Shown: positions 41,466 through 52,710, numbered from the stretch's first letter. The stretch: 64,000 nucleotides of DNA from DATGZH01 sp035297265 (GCA_035297265.1 DATGZH010000016.1:1-64000), one strand, 5' to 3'. Translations and numbers: made by a program. Notes: a model not told the origin generated them from the letters alone.

Positions 41466-42865
41466 CCGACCTCCCGTCGCGCTTCGAGCGCACCGCCACG
41501 GCGGCCGAGGTGACGGCCCGCTACGCCCATCTCGGCCCGGGTGAGGAGTCGGGCGACGAGGTGGCGGTGGCCGGTCGGGTCATGCTCATGCGGCCGCAGG
41601 GCCGCCTGGCGTTCGCCGAGTTGCGCGACTCGAGCGGCGCCGTCCAGCTCTTCGCGTTGGCCGCCCACACCGAACGCTTCGACGAGTTCACCCGCCTCCG
41701 CCTCGGTGACTGGGTGGGGTCCCGGGGCGAGGTCGTGCGCACCCGGCGGGGCGAGCTGTCGGTCAAGGTCCGGCACTTCGATCTCCTCGCCGAGGCCCGT
41801 CGTTCGTTCGGCGACAAGTGGCGAGGTGTGAGCGACGTCGAGACGCGCTTCCGCCAGCGCGAGGTGGACCTCTGGGCCAACGAACGGAGCCGTCATGTGC
41901 TCCTCCTGCGCAGCCGGCTCGTGCAGCGGCTGCGCGAGCGCCTGTGGGCCGAGGGCTTCGTGGAGGTGGAGACACCGATCCTCCACCCGGTGCCCTCCGG
42001 CGGCGACGCCCGGCACTTCACGACCCGCCACCTCGCGCTCGACGCCGACTTCTACCTGCGCGTGGCGCCCGAGCTCTACCTGAAGCGGCTCGTCGTCGGG
42101 GGCTTCGAGAAGGTCTTCGAGATCGGCCGGCTGTTCCGCAACGAAGGGCTCTCGCCGCGCCACAACCCCGAGTTCACGACGGTCGAGCTCTACCAGGCCT
42201 ACGCCGACTACGTCGACCTCATGGCGCTCGTGGAACAACTTGTGGCCAGTCTCGCCACCGATCTCCTCGGCACCACCCGTCTCACCTACCAGGGGCGGGA
42301 GCTCGACCTCACACCGCCGTGGCGTCGGGCCACGATGGCCGAGCTCGTGAGCGAATCGGTCGGCGTGCCCGTGTCGGTGCACAGCGACCCGGCCGAGCTG
42401 GCCCGCCTCCTGCGGGCGGCCGGCGGCGATCCGGCGCCCGGGTGGGGACCGGGCAAGCTGCTCGCCGAGCTCTACGAGCAGACGACCGAGAGCAAGCTCT
42501 TCGACCCGGTCTTCGTCCGCGACTACCCGACCGAGGTCTCGCCCCTCGCCCGCCCCCACCCGGCGGACCCGGCGCTCGTGGAGCGGTTCGAGGCCATCGT
42601 GGCCGGCCGCGAGCTCGTCAACGCCTTCAGCGAGCTCACCGACCCCGACGAGCAGCGGGCCCGGCTGGAGGCCCAGGCCGCGGCGCGGGCCGCCGGCGAC
42701 GAGGAGGCCATGGCCCTCGACGAGCCGTTCCTCAGGGCCCTCGAGCACGGCCTCCCCCCGACGGCCGGCCTCGGCCTCGGGATCGACCGCCTGACCATGC
42801 TCTTCACCGACTCGGCCAACATCCGCGAGGTGATCGCCTTCCCGACGCTCCGGCCCGAGCGCTGA
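41462..42865 (+). CDS. lysS: Lysyl-tRNA synthetase, class II
   Basis: 467 residues. An N-terminal OB-fold anticodon-binding domain (V-A-V-A-G-R-V-M-L-M-R-P-Q-G) is followed by the class II core: motif 1 around F-V-E-V-E-T-P-I-L-H-P, motif 2 F-R-N-E-G-L-S-P-R-H-N-P-E-F-T, and motif 3 G-L-G-L-G-I-D-R-L-T-M-L. Slightly shorter than the 490-510 usual, with a compact N-terminus. Last gene of the long plus-strand series; its GTG overlaps the coaX stop. Confidence 0.92.
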   Translation: MTDLPSRFERTATAAEVTARYAHLGPGEESGDEVAVAGRVMLMRPQGRLAFAELRDSSGAVQLFALAAHTERFDEFTRLRLGDWVGSRGEVVRTRRGELSVKVRHFDLLAEARRSFGDKWRGVSDVETRFRQREVDLWANERSRHVLLLRSRLVQRLRERLWAEGFVEVETPILHPVPSGGDARHFTTRHLALDADFYLRVAPELYLKRLVVGGFEKVFEIGRLFRNEGLSPRHNPEFTTVELYQAYADYVDLMALVEQLVASLATDLLGTTRLTYQGRELDLTPPWRRATMAELVSESVGVPVSVHSDPAELARLLRAAGGDPAPGWGPGKLLAELYEQTTESKLFDPVFVRDYPTEVSPLARPHPADPALVERFEAIVAGRELVNAFSELTDPDEQRARLEAQAAARAAGDEEAMALDEPFLRALEHGLPPTAGLGLGIDRLTMLFTDSANIREVIAFPTLRPER

Positions 42866-43164
42866 CGCCAGCGACGGCGGGGCCGACCCGGTCGGTGGAG
42901 CCCGGGTCGAACGACGCCGTCACCTCACGCGGCAGCCCGCCAGTTGCGAATCCCGCCGGACCGCCCGCTGCTCGGAGAGGTGGGGCCGCTTCCCGGGGCC
43001 GCCAGAGCGGACGAGGCACGCGAGCGTTTCGACGGCGCCGCTTCGAGCGAGCCGTCCCTCACCGATCCCTCACATCTCCCTCACGGCCGCCACACGCCGC
43101 CGTGGGAGAACGGTGGTGAACACGAGCGGGCCGCCGGTCCGCCACCCGTCGGAGGGAGAACGAG
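42866..43164. other. Gap with phased repeats upstream of small secreted protein
   Basis: About 300 bases without a gene. A weak hairpin CCGAC-ccg-GTCGG (42883-42895) may end lysS transcription. Three 11-bp-phased TCCCTCAC repeats lie at 43055-43084. Confidence 0.45.
43055..43084 (+). promoter_or_regulatory. Three TCCCTCAC direct repeats, 11-bp period
   Basis: TCCCTCAC occurs at 43055, 43066 and 43077, exactly one helical turn apart. Such 11-bp direct repeats with a T-C-A-C core are the layout of PhoP-type (OmpR-family) operators in streptomycetes. They lie about 80 bases upstream of the secreted-protein start. Confidence 0.45.
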
Positions 43165-43569
43165 ATGTTGCGCAAGGTCCTCGCCGGAACGGCGCTGAGC
43201 GGGCTACTGGCGCTCGGGACCGTCACCGCGGCCTCGGCCGCCACCACCAGCGGCCCGGGCGCGTCGGGTGGTGGCAACAAGGCCGCCAACAAGGCCCACT
43301 TCTGCTCGGTGCGGGCGCCCAAGGTGCTGGCCCGCATCCAGAAGTACGACACGGCCTACCCGGGTCGGCTGCAGAAGGCCGAAGCCCGGTTGCAGGCGGC
43401 CCAGCAGCAGGGCAACACGACCCTCGCCCAGAAGATCCAGGCCCACATCCAAAAGGCCGAGGCCCGCCACACCAAGGTGGCCTCGCTGCAGCAGAAGATC
43501 GAGACGGCCTGCCCCGGCGCCACCGCCGGTTCGTCGTCGGGCTCCTCGGGCAGCACGACGACTACCTAG
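43165..43569 (+). CDS. Small secreted helical protein, unknown function
   Basis: 134 residues. Signal peptide (L-R-K, hydrophobic core, A-S-A-A around 25-28), then a Gly/Ser linker and a region at about 45-115 of amphipathic helix rich in K, Q, A and R, which could form a coiled coil. Two cysteines (F-C-S and A-C-P) flank it and could pair. The tail is Ser/Thr-rich. Shine-Dalgarno GGAGGGAGAA is strong. I do not recognise the family. Confidence 0.72.
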   Translation: MLRKVLAGTALSGLLALGTVTAASAATTSGPGASGGGNKAANKAHFCSVRAPKVLARIQKYDTAYPGRLQKAEARLQAAQQQGNTTLAQKIQAHIQKAEARHTKVASLQQKIETACPGATAGSSSGSSGSTTTT

Positions 43570-43615
43570 TTCTTCGAATCGAGCGTTCCGCCGGCTCGTC
43601 CCTGCCGGATCCCCA

Positions 43616-43646
43616 CCTCCGGCCCGGCCCAGTGCCGGGCCGGAGG
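43616..43646. terminator. 13-bp-stem bidirectional terminator
   Basis: A perfect 13-bp stem with a 5-base loop (ccagt) between the convergent genes ending at 43569 and 43688. It is self-complementary, so it can act on both strands. Confidence 0.65.
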
Positions 43647-43687
43647 GGCGCGGAGAGCGGCGCGCCAGGAGTGGTCGCGCCGGGTGA

Positions 43688-44662
43688 TCAGCCGGGCAAG
43701 CCGTCGAGGAACGAGACGGCGAGACGCTGCAGGCCCTCGGCGAGGGCCGGCGAGTCGACCCCCGCAGTGGCCGACGCGGCCTCCTCGGCGTAGCGGCGTC
43801 CCTCGGCCACCGTGGCCGCCAGGCCGGGTGACGCCGCCACCACCTCGCGGGCCTTGTCCCGCTCCGGCTGGCCGAGCGGGTGGCCGAGCATCGTCTGCAG
43901 CTCGGGTCCGGTGTCGGGGTCCTCCAGTGCGAGCAGCACCGGCAACGTGTAGATGCCCTCGGCGAGATCCTGGCCGGCCGGCTTGCCGAGCTCGCCGTCC
44001 TGGGCGATGACGTCGAGCACGTCGTCGCGCAGCTGGAACATCATCCCGAGGCAGCGCCCGTAGTCGGTGAGGGCCTCGACCTCAGCGGCGGGCGAGCCAC
44101 CGGTGAGGGCGCCGATGCGGCAGGAGGCCGACATGAGGGCGGCGGTCTTGCCGGCGATGGCCGCGTAGTAGTCGTCCTTCGTCCGGGTGACCTGGAACGA
44201 GGACCGCACCTCGGCCACCTGCCCCTGGCAGAGCCGCCCGAGGGTGTGGGCGAGGAGCGAGGCGATCTCGGTGCCCAGCTCCGCGGCGATGGCCGCCGAG
44301 CGGGCGAGGAGGTAGTCGCCGGCCACGATGGCCACGAGGTTGCCGAACCGGCTGTTCACGCTCTCGACGTTGCGCCGGACCGTGGCCTCGTCGATCACGT
44401 CGTCGTGGTAGAGCGACGCGAGGTGGACGAGCTCCACCGACACCCCGCCGAGGAGGTCCCGCTCGCTCGCCTCCCGCGCCCCGCCGGTCGCCGCGGCGAT
44501 GGCGAGGAGGGGGCGGAGGCGCTTGCCGCCCGCGTTGACGAGGTGCGTGGTCACCTCGTCCAAGAACGCGTCACCGGTCGTCACCGACGTGGCGAGCAGC
44601 GGCTCGAGGCGGACGAGATCCTGGTCGAGATGGGGAAGACCGAGCGCCTCGGAGGGGTTCAC
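43688..44662 (-). CDS. Polyprenyl diphosphate synthase
   Basis: 324 residues. Trans-prenyltransferase that extends allylic diphosphates, most likely for the menaquinone side chain. First Asp-rich motif is H-D-D-V-I-D, second is Q-L-R-D-D-V-L-D; G-G-K-R-L-R-P substrate loop and the G-K-T-A-A-L segment are present. GTG 44662 has TATCGT eight bases upstream and no Shine-Dalgarno; a longer frame to 44812 would cover the clpC promoter with unlikely sequence. Chain length cannot be predicted safely. Confidence 0.88.
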   Translation of the reverse strand: MNPSEALGLPHLDQDLVRLEPLLATSVTTGDAFLDEVTTHLVNAGGKRLRPLLAIAAATGGAREASERDLLGGVSVELVHLASLYHDDVIDEATVRRNVESVNSRFGNLVAIVAGDYLLARSAAIAAELGTEIASLLAHTLGRLCQGQVAEVRSSFQVTRTKDDYYAAIAGKTAALMSASCRIGALTGGSPAAEVEALTDYGRCLGMMFQLRDDVLDVIAQDGELGKPAGQDLAEGIYTLPVLLALEDPDTGPELQTMLGHPLGQPERDKAREVVAASPGLAATVAEGRRYAEEAASATAGVDSPALAEGLQRLAVSFLDGLPG

Positions 44663-44670
44663 CGACGAGC

Positions 44671-44676
44671 ACGATA
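44671..44676 (-). promoter_or_regulatory. -10 box of prenyl synthase promoter
   Basis: TATCGT on the minus strand, eight bases before GTG 44662, no Shine-Dalgarno between. Confidence 0.35.
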
Positions 44677-44771
44677 GGCCACGGCCAGGCAGGTGCGACA
44701 GCCCGGACCTGGACCTTCCGGGGCCGGGAGCGCCCGTTCCAGGCGCGGCCATAGCTGACAGGTGCTCCCTG

Positions 44772-44777
44772 TACACT
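44772..44777 (+). promoter_or_regulatory. -10 box of clpC promoter
   Basis: TACACT, 34 bases upstream of the clpC TTG start. No TTGACA-like -35 box at the right distance. Confidence 0.35.
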
Positions 44778-44811
44778 GCTCTCAGGACAAGCCGATACGG
44801 AGGGCGGGCCA

Positions 44812-47328
<2,517 letters not shown>

Positions 47329-47336
47329 CCTGCCCA

Positions 47337-47354
47337 GGCGCCCCGCTGGGCGCC
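47337..47354 (+). terminator. Terminator after clpC
   Basis: GGCGCCC-cgct-GGGCGCC, a perfect 7-bp stem nine bases after the clpC stop, followed by GATTGT. Confidence 0.6.
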
Positions 47355-47373
47355 GATTGTCACACCTCGTCCG

Positions 47374-47379
47374 TAACGT
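47374..47379 (+). promoter_or_regulatory. -10 box of radA promoter
   Basis: TAACGT, eight bases before ATG 47388, no Shine-Dalgarno. Confidence 0.35.
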
Positions 47380-47387
47380 GCCCGGGC

Positions 47388-48830
47388 ATGGGCGCGGGTG
47401 CGGTCACGTACGGCTGTGCCGCCTGCGGGGCGGCGGCGAGGCGCTGGTCCGGCCGCTGCTCGTCCTGCGGCGCCTGGAACAGCCTCGAGCCGCTCTCCGG
47501 GCAGAGCCCCGGCCCGACGGCGGCCCCGGTGCCGCTGGCCGAGGTGGACCCGGGCCTCGCCCGGGCGAGGCCGACCGGCCTCACCGAGGTGGACCGGGTG
47601 CTCGGCGGCGGGCTCCTGCCCGGCTCGGTCACCCTCCTCTACGGCGAACCCGGCGTCGGGAAGTCGACGCTCCTCCTCCAGGTGCTCATGGCCATGGCCG
47701 CCCGGGGCGACCGGGTGCTGCTCGTGTCGGCCGAGGAGTCGGCGGCCCAGGTGCGGGCCCGGGCCGAGCGGCTGGGGGCTCTGTCGCCCGGGCTCCTCGT
47801 CTCGGCCACCCCTGACGCGGCCGCCGCGGCCGCGGCGGTGGACTCGGCCGGGCCCGAGCTCGTGGTCGTGGACTCCGTGCAGACGTTGGCCGACCCGACG
47901 GCCGCCGGGCCCCCGGGGAGCCTCGCCCAGGTGCGGGCCTGCGCCGACCGGCTGGTGCGGCTGGCCAAGGGGGCGGGCGTGCCGCTCGTGCTCGTCGGCC
48001 AGGTGACCAAGGGGGGCGACCTCGCCGGCCCCCGGGCCCTCGAGCACCTCGTCGACACGGTGGTGACCTTCGAGGGCGACCGCCACCACGCGCTGCGCTG
48101 CCTGCGGGCGGTGAAGCACCGCTTCGGCACGACGGGGGAGATCGGGCTCTTCGAGATGGGCGAGGGCGGACTGACCGTCCTCGACGACCCCGCCAAGCTG
48201 CTCCTCGGCGACCGCCACGCTGACGTACCGGGCTCGGCCGTGACCGCCCTCCTCGAGGGGCGCCGTCCCCTCCTCGTCGAGCTGCAGGCCCTCGTGCTCG
48301 CCGGCGGGGGCACGAGGCGGCGGAGCGGGGTCGGCGTGGACGCCGCCCGCCTGGCCGCGCTGCTCGCGGTGCTCGAGTGCCGGGCCCACCTGGCGCTCGG
48401 GGCCGACGACGTGTTCGTGTCGGCGGCGGGCGGCCTGCGGGCGGCCGAGCCCGCGGCCGACCTCGCCCTCTCCCTCGCCGTGGCCTCGGCCAAGACCGGT
48501 CGGCCGCTCCCCGACGGCCTCGTCGTCCTCGGGGAGGTGGGACTGGCCGGCGAGGTGCGCCAGGTCCCCGGCACCCCCCGCCGGCTGGCCGAGGCGGCGA
48601 GGCTGGGCTTCACCCGGGCCCTCGTGCCCGAGGCCACCCTGCCGGTGTCGGGCCTGGAGCTCCTCCCCGTGGGCACCCTGGCCGAGGCCCTCGCGGCCGT
48701 CCTGGCCGGCGGCCCGGCCGAGGACCGCTCAGGTCCGGAAGGGCCGGGGCCCCCCGAAGTGGTCGAAGAGGGCCGTGCGGGCCGCGTACAGGCCGCACAT
48801 GCCGTGCACGCCGCCCCCCGGCGGCGTTGA
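47388..48830 (+). CDS. radA: DNA repair protein RadA
   Basis: 480 residues. Branch-migration helicase in recombination. The N-terminal zinc finger is C-A-A-C...C-S-S-C (about 10-27), Walker A is G-E-P-G-V-G-K-S-T, the RadA-specific motif reads K-H-R-F-G instead of K-N-R-F-G, and the Lon-like C-terminal domain is present. The last 33 residues are low-complexity and are encoded by the antisense of the facing flavoprotein gene (102-base overlap), so the natural end may once have been earlier. Confidence 0.93.
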   Translation: MGAGAVTYGCAACGAAARRWSGRCSSCGAWNSLEPLSGQSPGPTAAPVPLAEVDPGLARARPTGLTEVDRVLGGGLLPGSVTLLYGEPGVGKSTLLLQVLMAMAARGDRVLLVSAEESAAQVRARAERLGALSPGLLVSATPDAAAAAAAVDSAGPELVVVDSVQTLADPTAAGPPGSLAQVRACADRLVRLAKGAGVPLVLVGQVTKGGDLAGPRALEHLVDTVVTFEGDRHHALRCLRAVKHRFGTTGEIGLFEMGEGGLTVLDDPAKLLLGDRHADVPGSAVTALLEGRRPLLVELQALVLAGGGTRRRSGVGVDAARLAALLAVLECRAHLALGADDVFVSAAGGLRAAEPAADLALSLAVASAKTGRPLPDGLVVLGEVGLAGEVRQVPGTPRRLAEAARLGFTRALVPEATLPVSGLELLPVGTLAEALAAVLAGGPAEDRSGPEGPGPPEVVEEGRAGRVQAAHAVHAAPRRR

Positions 48831-50168
48831 GGAGGAGCAGAGGTACACGCCGCGGAGGGGTGTCCGGTAGGGGTTCCAGGTGGCGGTGGGTCGGAAGACC
48901 GTCTGGCGGAGCGTCGACGCCCCGGCGGCGATGTCACCGCCGACGTAGTTGACGTCGTGCTCCTCCATCTGGGCCGCGGTGCGGACCGAGCGGGCGAGGA
49001 CCCGGTCGGTGAAGCCGGGGGCGAACCGCTCGATCTGGGCCTCGATGCGCGCCGTCATGTCGACCGTCGAGCCCGACGGCACGTGGCAGTAGGCCCAGAG
49101 CGTCGCCCGCCCGGCCGGCGCCCGGCGGTCGTCGACGATCGACGGCTGGACGACGAGGCAGAAGGGGGCCTCGGGGTGGCGGCCGGCGTTCACCTCGGCC
49201 TCGGCCCGCCGGACCTCGGCCAGCGTGCCGCCGACGTGGACGGTGCCGGCGACGGTGGCGGCCTTGGTGGACCAGGGCACCGGCCCGTCGAGGGCCCAGT
49301 CGACCTTGCAGACCCCGGGCCCGTAGCGGAAGCGCCGGTAGGGGCGGCGGGCCCGGGTGTCCAGGCGGTCGCCGGCCAGGTCGACGAACTGGCGCGGCGT
49401 CACGTCGAGGAGGACGAGGCGCGAGGACGGGAGCTCGGCCAGGCTGCGGACGCGGGTCCCGGTCGTGAGCTCGCCGCCCCGGTCTCGGATCTCGTCGACG
49501 AGGGCGTCGACGAGGACCTGGCTGCCGCCGCGGACCACGGGCCAGCCCACCGCGTGGGCGCTCAGGGCGAGGACGAGGCCGAAGCCGCCGGTGAGGGGGG
49601 CGTCCAGCGGCCGCATGCTGTGGGCGGCCACCCCGGCCACGACCGCTCGCCCCTCGTCGGTGCCGAAGCGGCGGGCCAGCCAGGTGGCGGGCTGGAGCCC
49701 GAGGGCGCCGAAGCGGGCCAAGAGGAAGGGTGAACGGGCCGAGCGCAGCGGGGCGAGCATCCGGTCGATGACCTTGTCGGCCCGGCCGGCGAGGGGTCCC
49801 ATGAGGCGGCGGTAGGCCGGCCCGTCGGGGCCCAGTCCCTCGACGGTCTCCTCGAGCGACTGGTGCACGGCGGCCGCCCGGCCACCGTCGAGGGGGTGGG
49901 CGAAGGCCACCTCGGGCCGGACGAGGTCCACCTTCGCCGGGTCGAGCGCGAGCCCGCGGAAGAACGGCGACACCGCGGCGAGGGCGTGGACCGTCGAGCA
50001 GACGTCGTGGCGGTACCCGGGGAGGGTGAGCTCCTCGGTCCGGCAGCCGCCTCCGAGCGTGGGCGCCGCCTCGAGGACGCCCACCGTGAGCCCGGCCCGG
50101 GCCAGGGTCAGGGCGGCAGCGAGACCGTTCGGTCCCGAGCCGACGACGACCGCATCGAGACCGCTCAC
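48729..50168 (-). CDS. FAD-dependent oxidoreductase, phytoene desaturase/PYROXD2-like
   Basis: 479 residues. Dinucleotide-binding N-terminus V-V-V-G-S-G-P-N-G-L-A-A-A, then E-A-A-P-T-L-G-G-G-C-R-T, the flavin-amine-oxidase/CrtI layout. The C-terminus has G-V-Y-L-C-S-S-S-T-P-P-G-G-G-V-H-G-M-C-G, the second FAD contact. Substrate is unknown; no carotenoid genes are nearby. Lies 31 bases downstream of the cNMP-binding gene on the same strand, so possibly co-transcribed. Confidence 0.87.
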   Translation of the reverse strand: MSGLDAVVVGSGPNGLAAALTLARAGLTVGVLEAAPTLGGGCRTEELTLPGYRHDVCSTVHALAAVSPFFRGLALDPAKVDLVRPEVAFAHPLDGGRAAAVHQSLEETVEGLGPDGPAYRRLMGPLAGRADKVIDRMLAPLRSARSPFLLARFGALGLQPATWLARRFGTDEGRAVVAGVAAHSMRPLDAPLTGGFGLVLALSAHAVGWPVVRGGSQVLVDALVDEIRDRGGELTTGTRVRSLAELPSSRLVLLDVTPRQFVDLAGDRLDTRARRPYRRFRYGPGVCKVDWALDGPVPWSTKAATVAGTVHVGGTLAEVRRAEAEVNAGRHPEAPFCLVVQPSIVDDRRAPAGRATLWAYCHVPSGSTVDMTARIEAQIERFAPGFTDRVLARSVRTAAQMEEHDVNYVGGDIAAGASTLRQTVFRPTATWNPYRTPLRGVYLCSSSTPPGGGVHGMCGLYAARTALFDHFGGPRPFRT

Positions 50169-50199
50169 CCAGCGTCGGCCCGGCCGGCCGGCCGGGCGG

Positions 50200-51198
50200 T
50201 CACGCCCGCCGTTCTTCCCGGCGGTGGTCCTTGCTGAGCTCCTCCAGCTCCCCGCGGTCGAGCTGGCCGTGGGGCACCGACGCCACCCGACAGGGCGTCA
50301 CGGCCACGAGGGTGGCCGTCCGCCCCCCGCCCTCGAGGCCCGACCGTTCGCCGAGGACGGCACCGGGTCCGTACTCGGCCAGGCGCTGGCCCCCCGCCTC
50401 CACGAGCACGACGCCGTCGAGCACGAGGAAGACCTCGTCCGAGGGGTCACCCTCGGCCACGATCGTCGTCCCCTTCTTCAAGTTCTTCACCTTGGGCTTC
50501 CCCCCGCCCATCATCCTGGACGAGAGCGAGCGCTCGAGGGCCGTCTCCACCGCGGTCACGAGGGCGGGGGAGTCCTCGTCGCCCCACGGCGTCTTCTTCC
50601 CGAAGGACTTGGCGTACCAGTCGCGAAAATCGGTCAGACCGGACTTGGCGGCCAGCTTGGCGTCGGGCCCGTAGACCCAGTGACGGGGGAAGCGGCTGGC
50701 CCCGACGAGCTCGAAGTCCGACGTGCCGTCGGCGTGGAGCGTCAGGCTGAGCGTTGTCCACACGAGCGGGGCCCGCCACTGGATGAACGGGGCCCGTCGC
50801 ACCCGCCGCGGGGCGGGGAGGCCGGTGCGGCCGCCCGTCGTCTGGACGAACCGCACCCAGCCGTCGCCCACCTCGGGCTCGAGCTGGATCTCGGGGAGGG
50901 CCACCGGCTCGAAGGCCCGGCTCAGCCCGCCCAGCTTCACGATCGTCTCGGTGATCAGCCCGCCGCCCAGGTGGCCGTAGGAGGTGATCCGGCCGGCCTC
51001 GTCGACCTCGATGTAGGCCGAGAGCCGGTTGGCGAAGCGGAAGCGCCCCGCCTTGTGCAGGGCCTCGAGGTCCTCGATCTCGTCGGGAGGCGGCTCGTCG
51101 TAGTGGGTGACCCCGGCCTCGAAGGCCATCTTGGTGCTGCCCCGCACGGCCTCGGAGGGGATCCAGGACACCGAGACCACCGAGTGTTCGATCCTCAT
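50200..51198 (-). CDS. Cyclic-nucleotide-binding-domain protein
   Basis: 332 residues from ATG 51198. The C-terminal 100 residues are a cNMP-binding barrel with G-D-P-S-D-E-V-F-L-V-L-D-G and a phosphate-binding cassette G-E-R-S-G-x5-R-T-A; Glu284 and Arg293, the ribose and phosphate contacts, are both kept, so cAMP/cGMP binding is plausible. Residues 1-230 are an unassigned beta-rich domain (W-V-R-F-V-Q-T, F-E-L-V-G-A-S-R-F-P). There is no DNA-binding domain. It is divergent from a response-regulator/cyclase hybrid, which could make its ligand. Confidence 0.82.
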   Translation of the reverse strand: MRIEHSVVSVSWIPSEAVRGSTKMAFEAGVTHYDEPPPDEIEDLEALHKAGRFRFANRLSAYIEVDEAGRITSYGHLGGGLITETIVKLGGLSRAFEPVALPEIQLEPEVGDGWVRFVQTTGGRTGLPAPRRVRRAPFIQWRAPLVWTTLSLTLHADGTSDFELVGASRFPRHWVYGPDAKLAAKSGLTDFRDWYAKSFGKKTPWGDEDSPALVTAVETALERSLSSRMMGGGKPKVKNLKKGTTIVAEGDPSDEVFLVLDGVVLVEAGGQRLAEYGPGAVLGERSGLEGGGRTATLVAVTPCRVASVPHGQLDRGELEELSKDHRREERRA

Positions 51199-51259
51199 GG
51201 CACCATGTTGCCCCGCCCTTCCGTGCGGCCGACAGTGTGGCTGCCGGCGTCGCGGCGGT

Positions 51260-51273
51260 GGGGCTGGCACCCC
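51260..51273. promoter_or_regulatory. GGGG-TGGC-CCCC motif upstream of RR-cyclase gene
   Basis: GGGGCTGGCACCCC in the 135-base divergent region. The same pattern occurs twice at 56091-56126 next to the response-regulator genes. Confidence 0.4.
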
Positions 51274-51333
51274 GGGGGGTTTAGTGCTCCTCCCCTGGTC
51301 GTCGGCCCGCAGGTGTGGGAGAACGGGGAGTGC

Positions 51334-52710
51334 ATGGAGGAGCGAGCCGGCGGCGACGCCATCATCGACGTCTTCTTGGCCGACGACAACGTCATCGTGC
51401 GCGAGGGCGTGCGGGCCCTCCTCGAGCTGCAGCCCGACCTCCGGGTCGTGGGCGTGGCGGGCGACTACGACGAGCTCGTCGAGGGGGCGGTGCGCACGGG
51501 CGCCCACGTGCTCGTCACCGATATCCGGATGCCACCCTCCTTCCAGCGCGAGGGCATCGACGCCGCCCGTGAGGTGCGCCGCCGCCTCCCGGGCACGGCG
51601 GTCGTGGTGCTCTCCCAGTACGACGACCCCGAGTACGCGGTGTCGCTCCTCTCCGAGGGGTCATCGGGCTACGGCTACCTGCTGAAGGACCACATCGCCG
51701 ACGGCGACCAGCTCGTCGAGGCGGTGCGGGCGGTGGCCACCGGCGGCACCGCCCTCGACCCGGCCATCGTCGACGCCCTGGTGCGCCCGGTCAGCCACGG
51801 GGGCCTCTCCGAGGCCGACGAGGAGCTGCTCTCGATGATCGCCGAGGGCCGGCCCATCAAGGCCATCGCCGCCGCCCAGCGCGCCACCCCCGAGAGCGTG
51901 GACGCCCGGGTGGAGGCGCTCTTCGTGGCCCTCGCCGAAGGGGTGGCCGGCGGGAACGAGGGCGCCCTCCGCCGGCTGCGCCTCCTCCACCAGGCCATCG
52001 TGGACCGAGAGGAGCAGGGCGAGACGTTGTCACGCCTCCTGCCCGGTGGTCTGGCCGAGAAGCTGCGCCGGGAAGGCCGGCACATCGGCGAGACCGAGGT
52101 GGTCGAGGTGACCGTGCTCATGAGCGACATCCGCTCGTACTCGACGATCGCCGAGCACGCCGACCTGACCCAGCTGGCCGGCCAGCTCAACACCCATCGG
52201 GCGGCGATGAACGAGGCGATCCTCGGCCAGACCGGGACCGTCATGCAGTTCGTCGGCGACGCCGTCATGGCCGTCTTCGGCGCCCCCTTCGCCCAGCCGG
52301 ATCACGCCGACCGGGCGGTGGCCGCGGCGGCCGACGCCCACCGGCGCCAGGCCGAGGTGAACGCGGCCTGGGCGGCCGAGGGCCTCCCGCCCTTCGGCCT
52401 CGGCCTCGGCCTGTCGACCGGCCCGGCCGCCGCCGCCCTGCTCGGCTCCGAGGAGCGGCTCGAGTACACGCTCGTCGGTGACACCGTGAACCTGGCCCAG
52501 CGGCTCCAGCAGCTGGCCGAGGCCGGGGAGACCGTGCTCAGCGCGGCGACGATGGCCGCGCTCGACCAGCCCGTCGTGGCCACCGAGCTCGGCGAACAAC
52601 TGGTGAAGGGCCGAGACACGCCGGTCGGGGTCTACAAGATCGGCCGGGCGTCGCCCGGCGACGACGCCGGTCGCGGCCTCGCTGCCGCGGCCGCCGGAGG
52701 GGAGGGATGA
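51334..52710 (+). CDS. Response regulator fused to class III nucleotide cyclase
   Basis: 458 residues. Residues 5-125 are a receiver domain with D-D-N and phosphoacceptor Asp63 in V-T-D-I-R-M-P. Residues about 150-200 align by eye with a LuxR/NarL helix-turn-helix but have lost its consensus. Residues about 255-430 are a class III cyclase: metal Asp265 and Asp309, Thr379 in E-Y-T-L-V-G-D, Asn386 and Arg390 in V-N-L-A-Q-R. The purine-selecting Lys is Gln305, so specificity is uncertain. ATG 51334 follows GGGGAG. It should turn phosphorylation into a cyclic nucleotide signal; the downstream kinase is the likely partner. Confidence 0.88.
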   Translation: MEERAGGDAIIDVFLADDNVIVREGVRALLELQPDLRVVGVAGDYDELVEGAVRTGAHVLVTDIRMPPSFQREGIDAAREVRRRLPGTAVVVLSQYDDPEYAVSLLSEGSSGYGYLLKDHIADGDQLVEAVRAVATGGTALDPAIVDALVRPVSHGGLSEADEELLSMIAEGRPIKAIAAAQRATPESVDARVEALFVALAEGVAGGNEGALRRLRLLHQAIVDREEQGETLSRLLPGGLAEKLRREGRHIGETEVVEVTVLMSDIRSYSTIAEHADLTQLAGQLNTHRAAMNEAILGQTGTVMQFVGDAVMAVFGAPFAQPDHADRAVAAAADAHRRQAEVNAAWAAEGLPPFGLGLGLSTGPAAAALLGSEERLEYTLVGDTVNLAQRLQQLAEAGETVLSAATMAALDQPVVATELGEQLVKGRDTPVGVYKIGRASPGDDAGRGLAAAAAGGEG

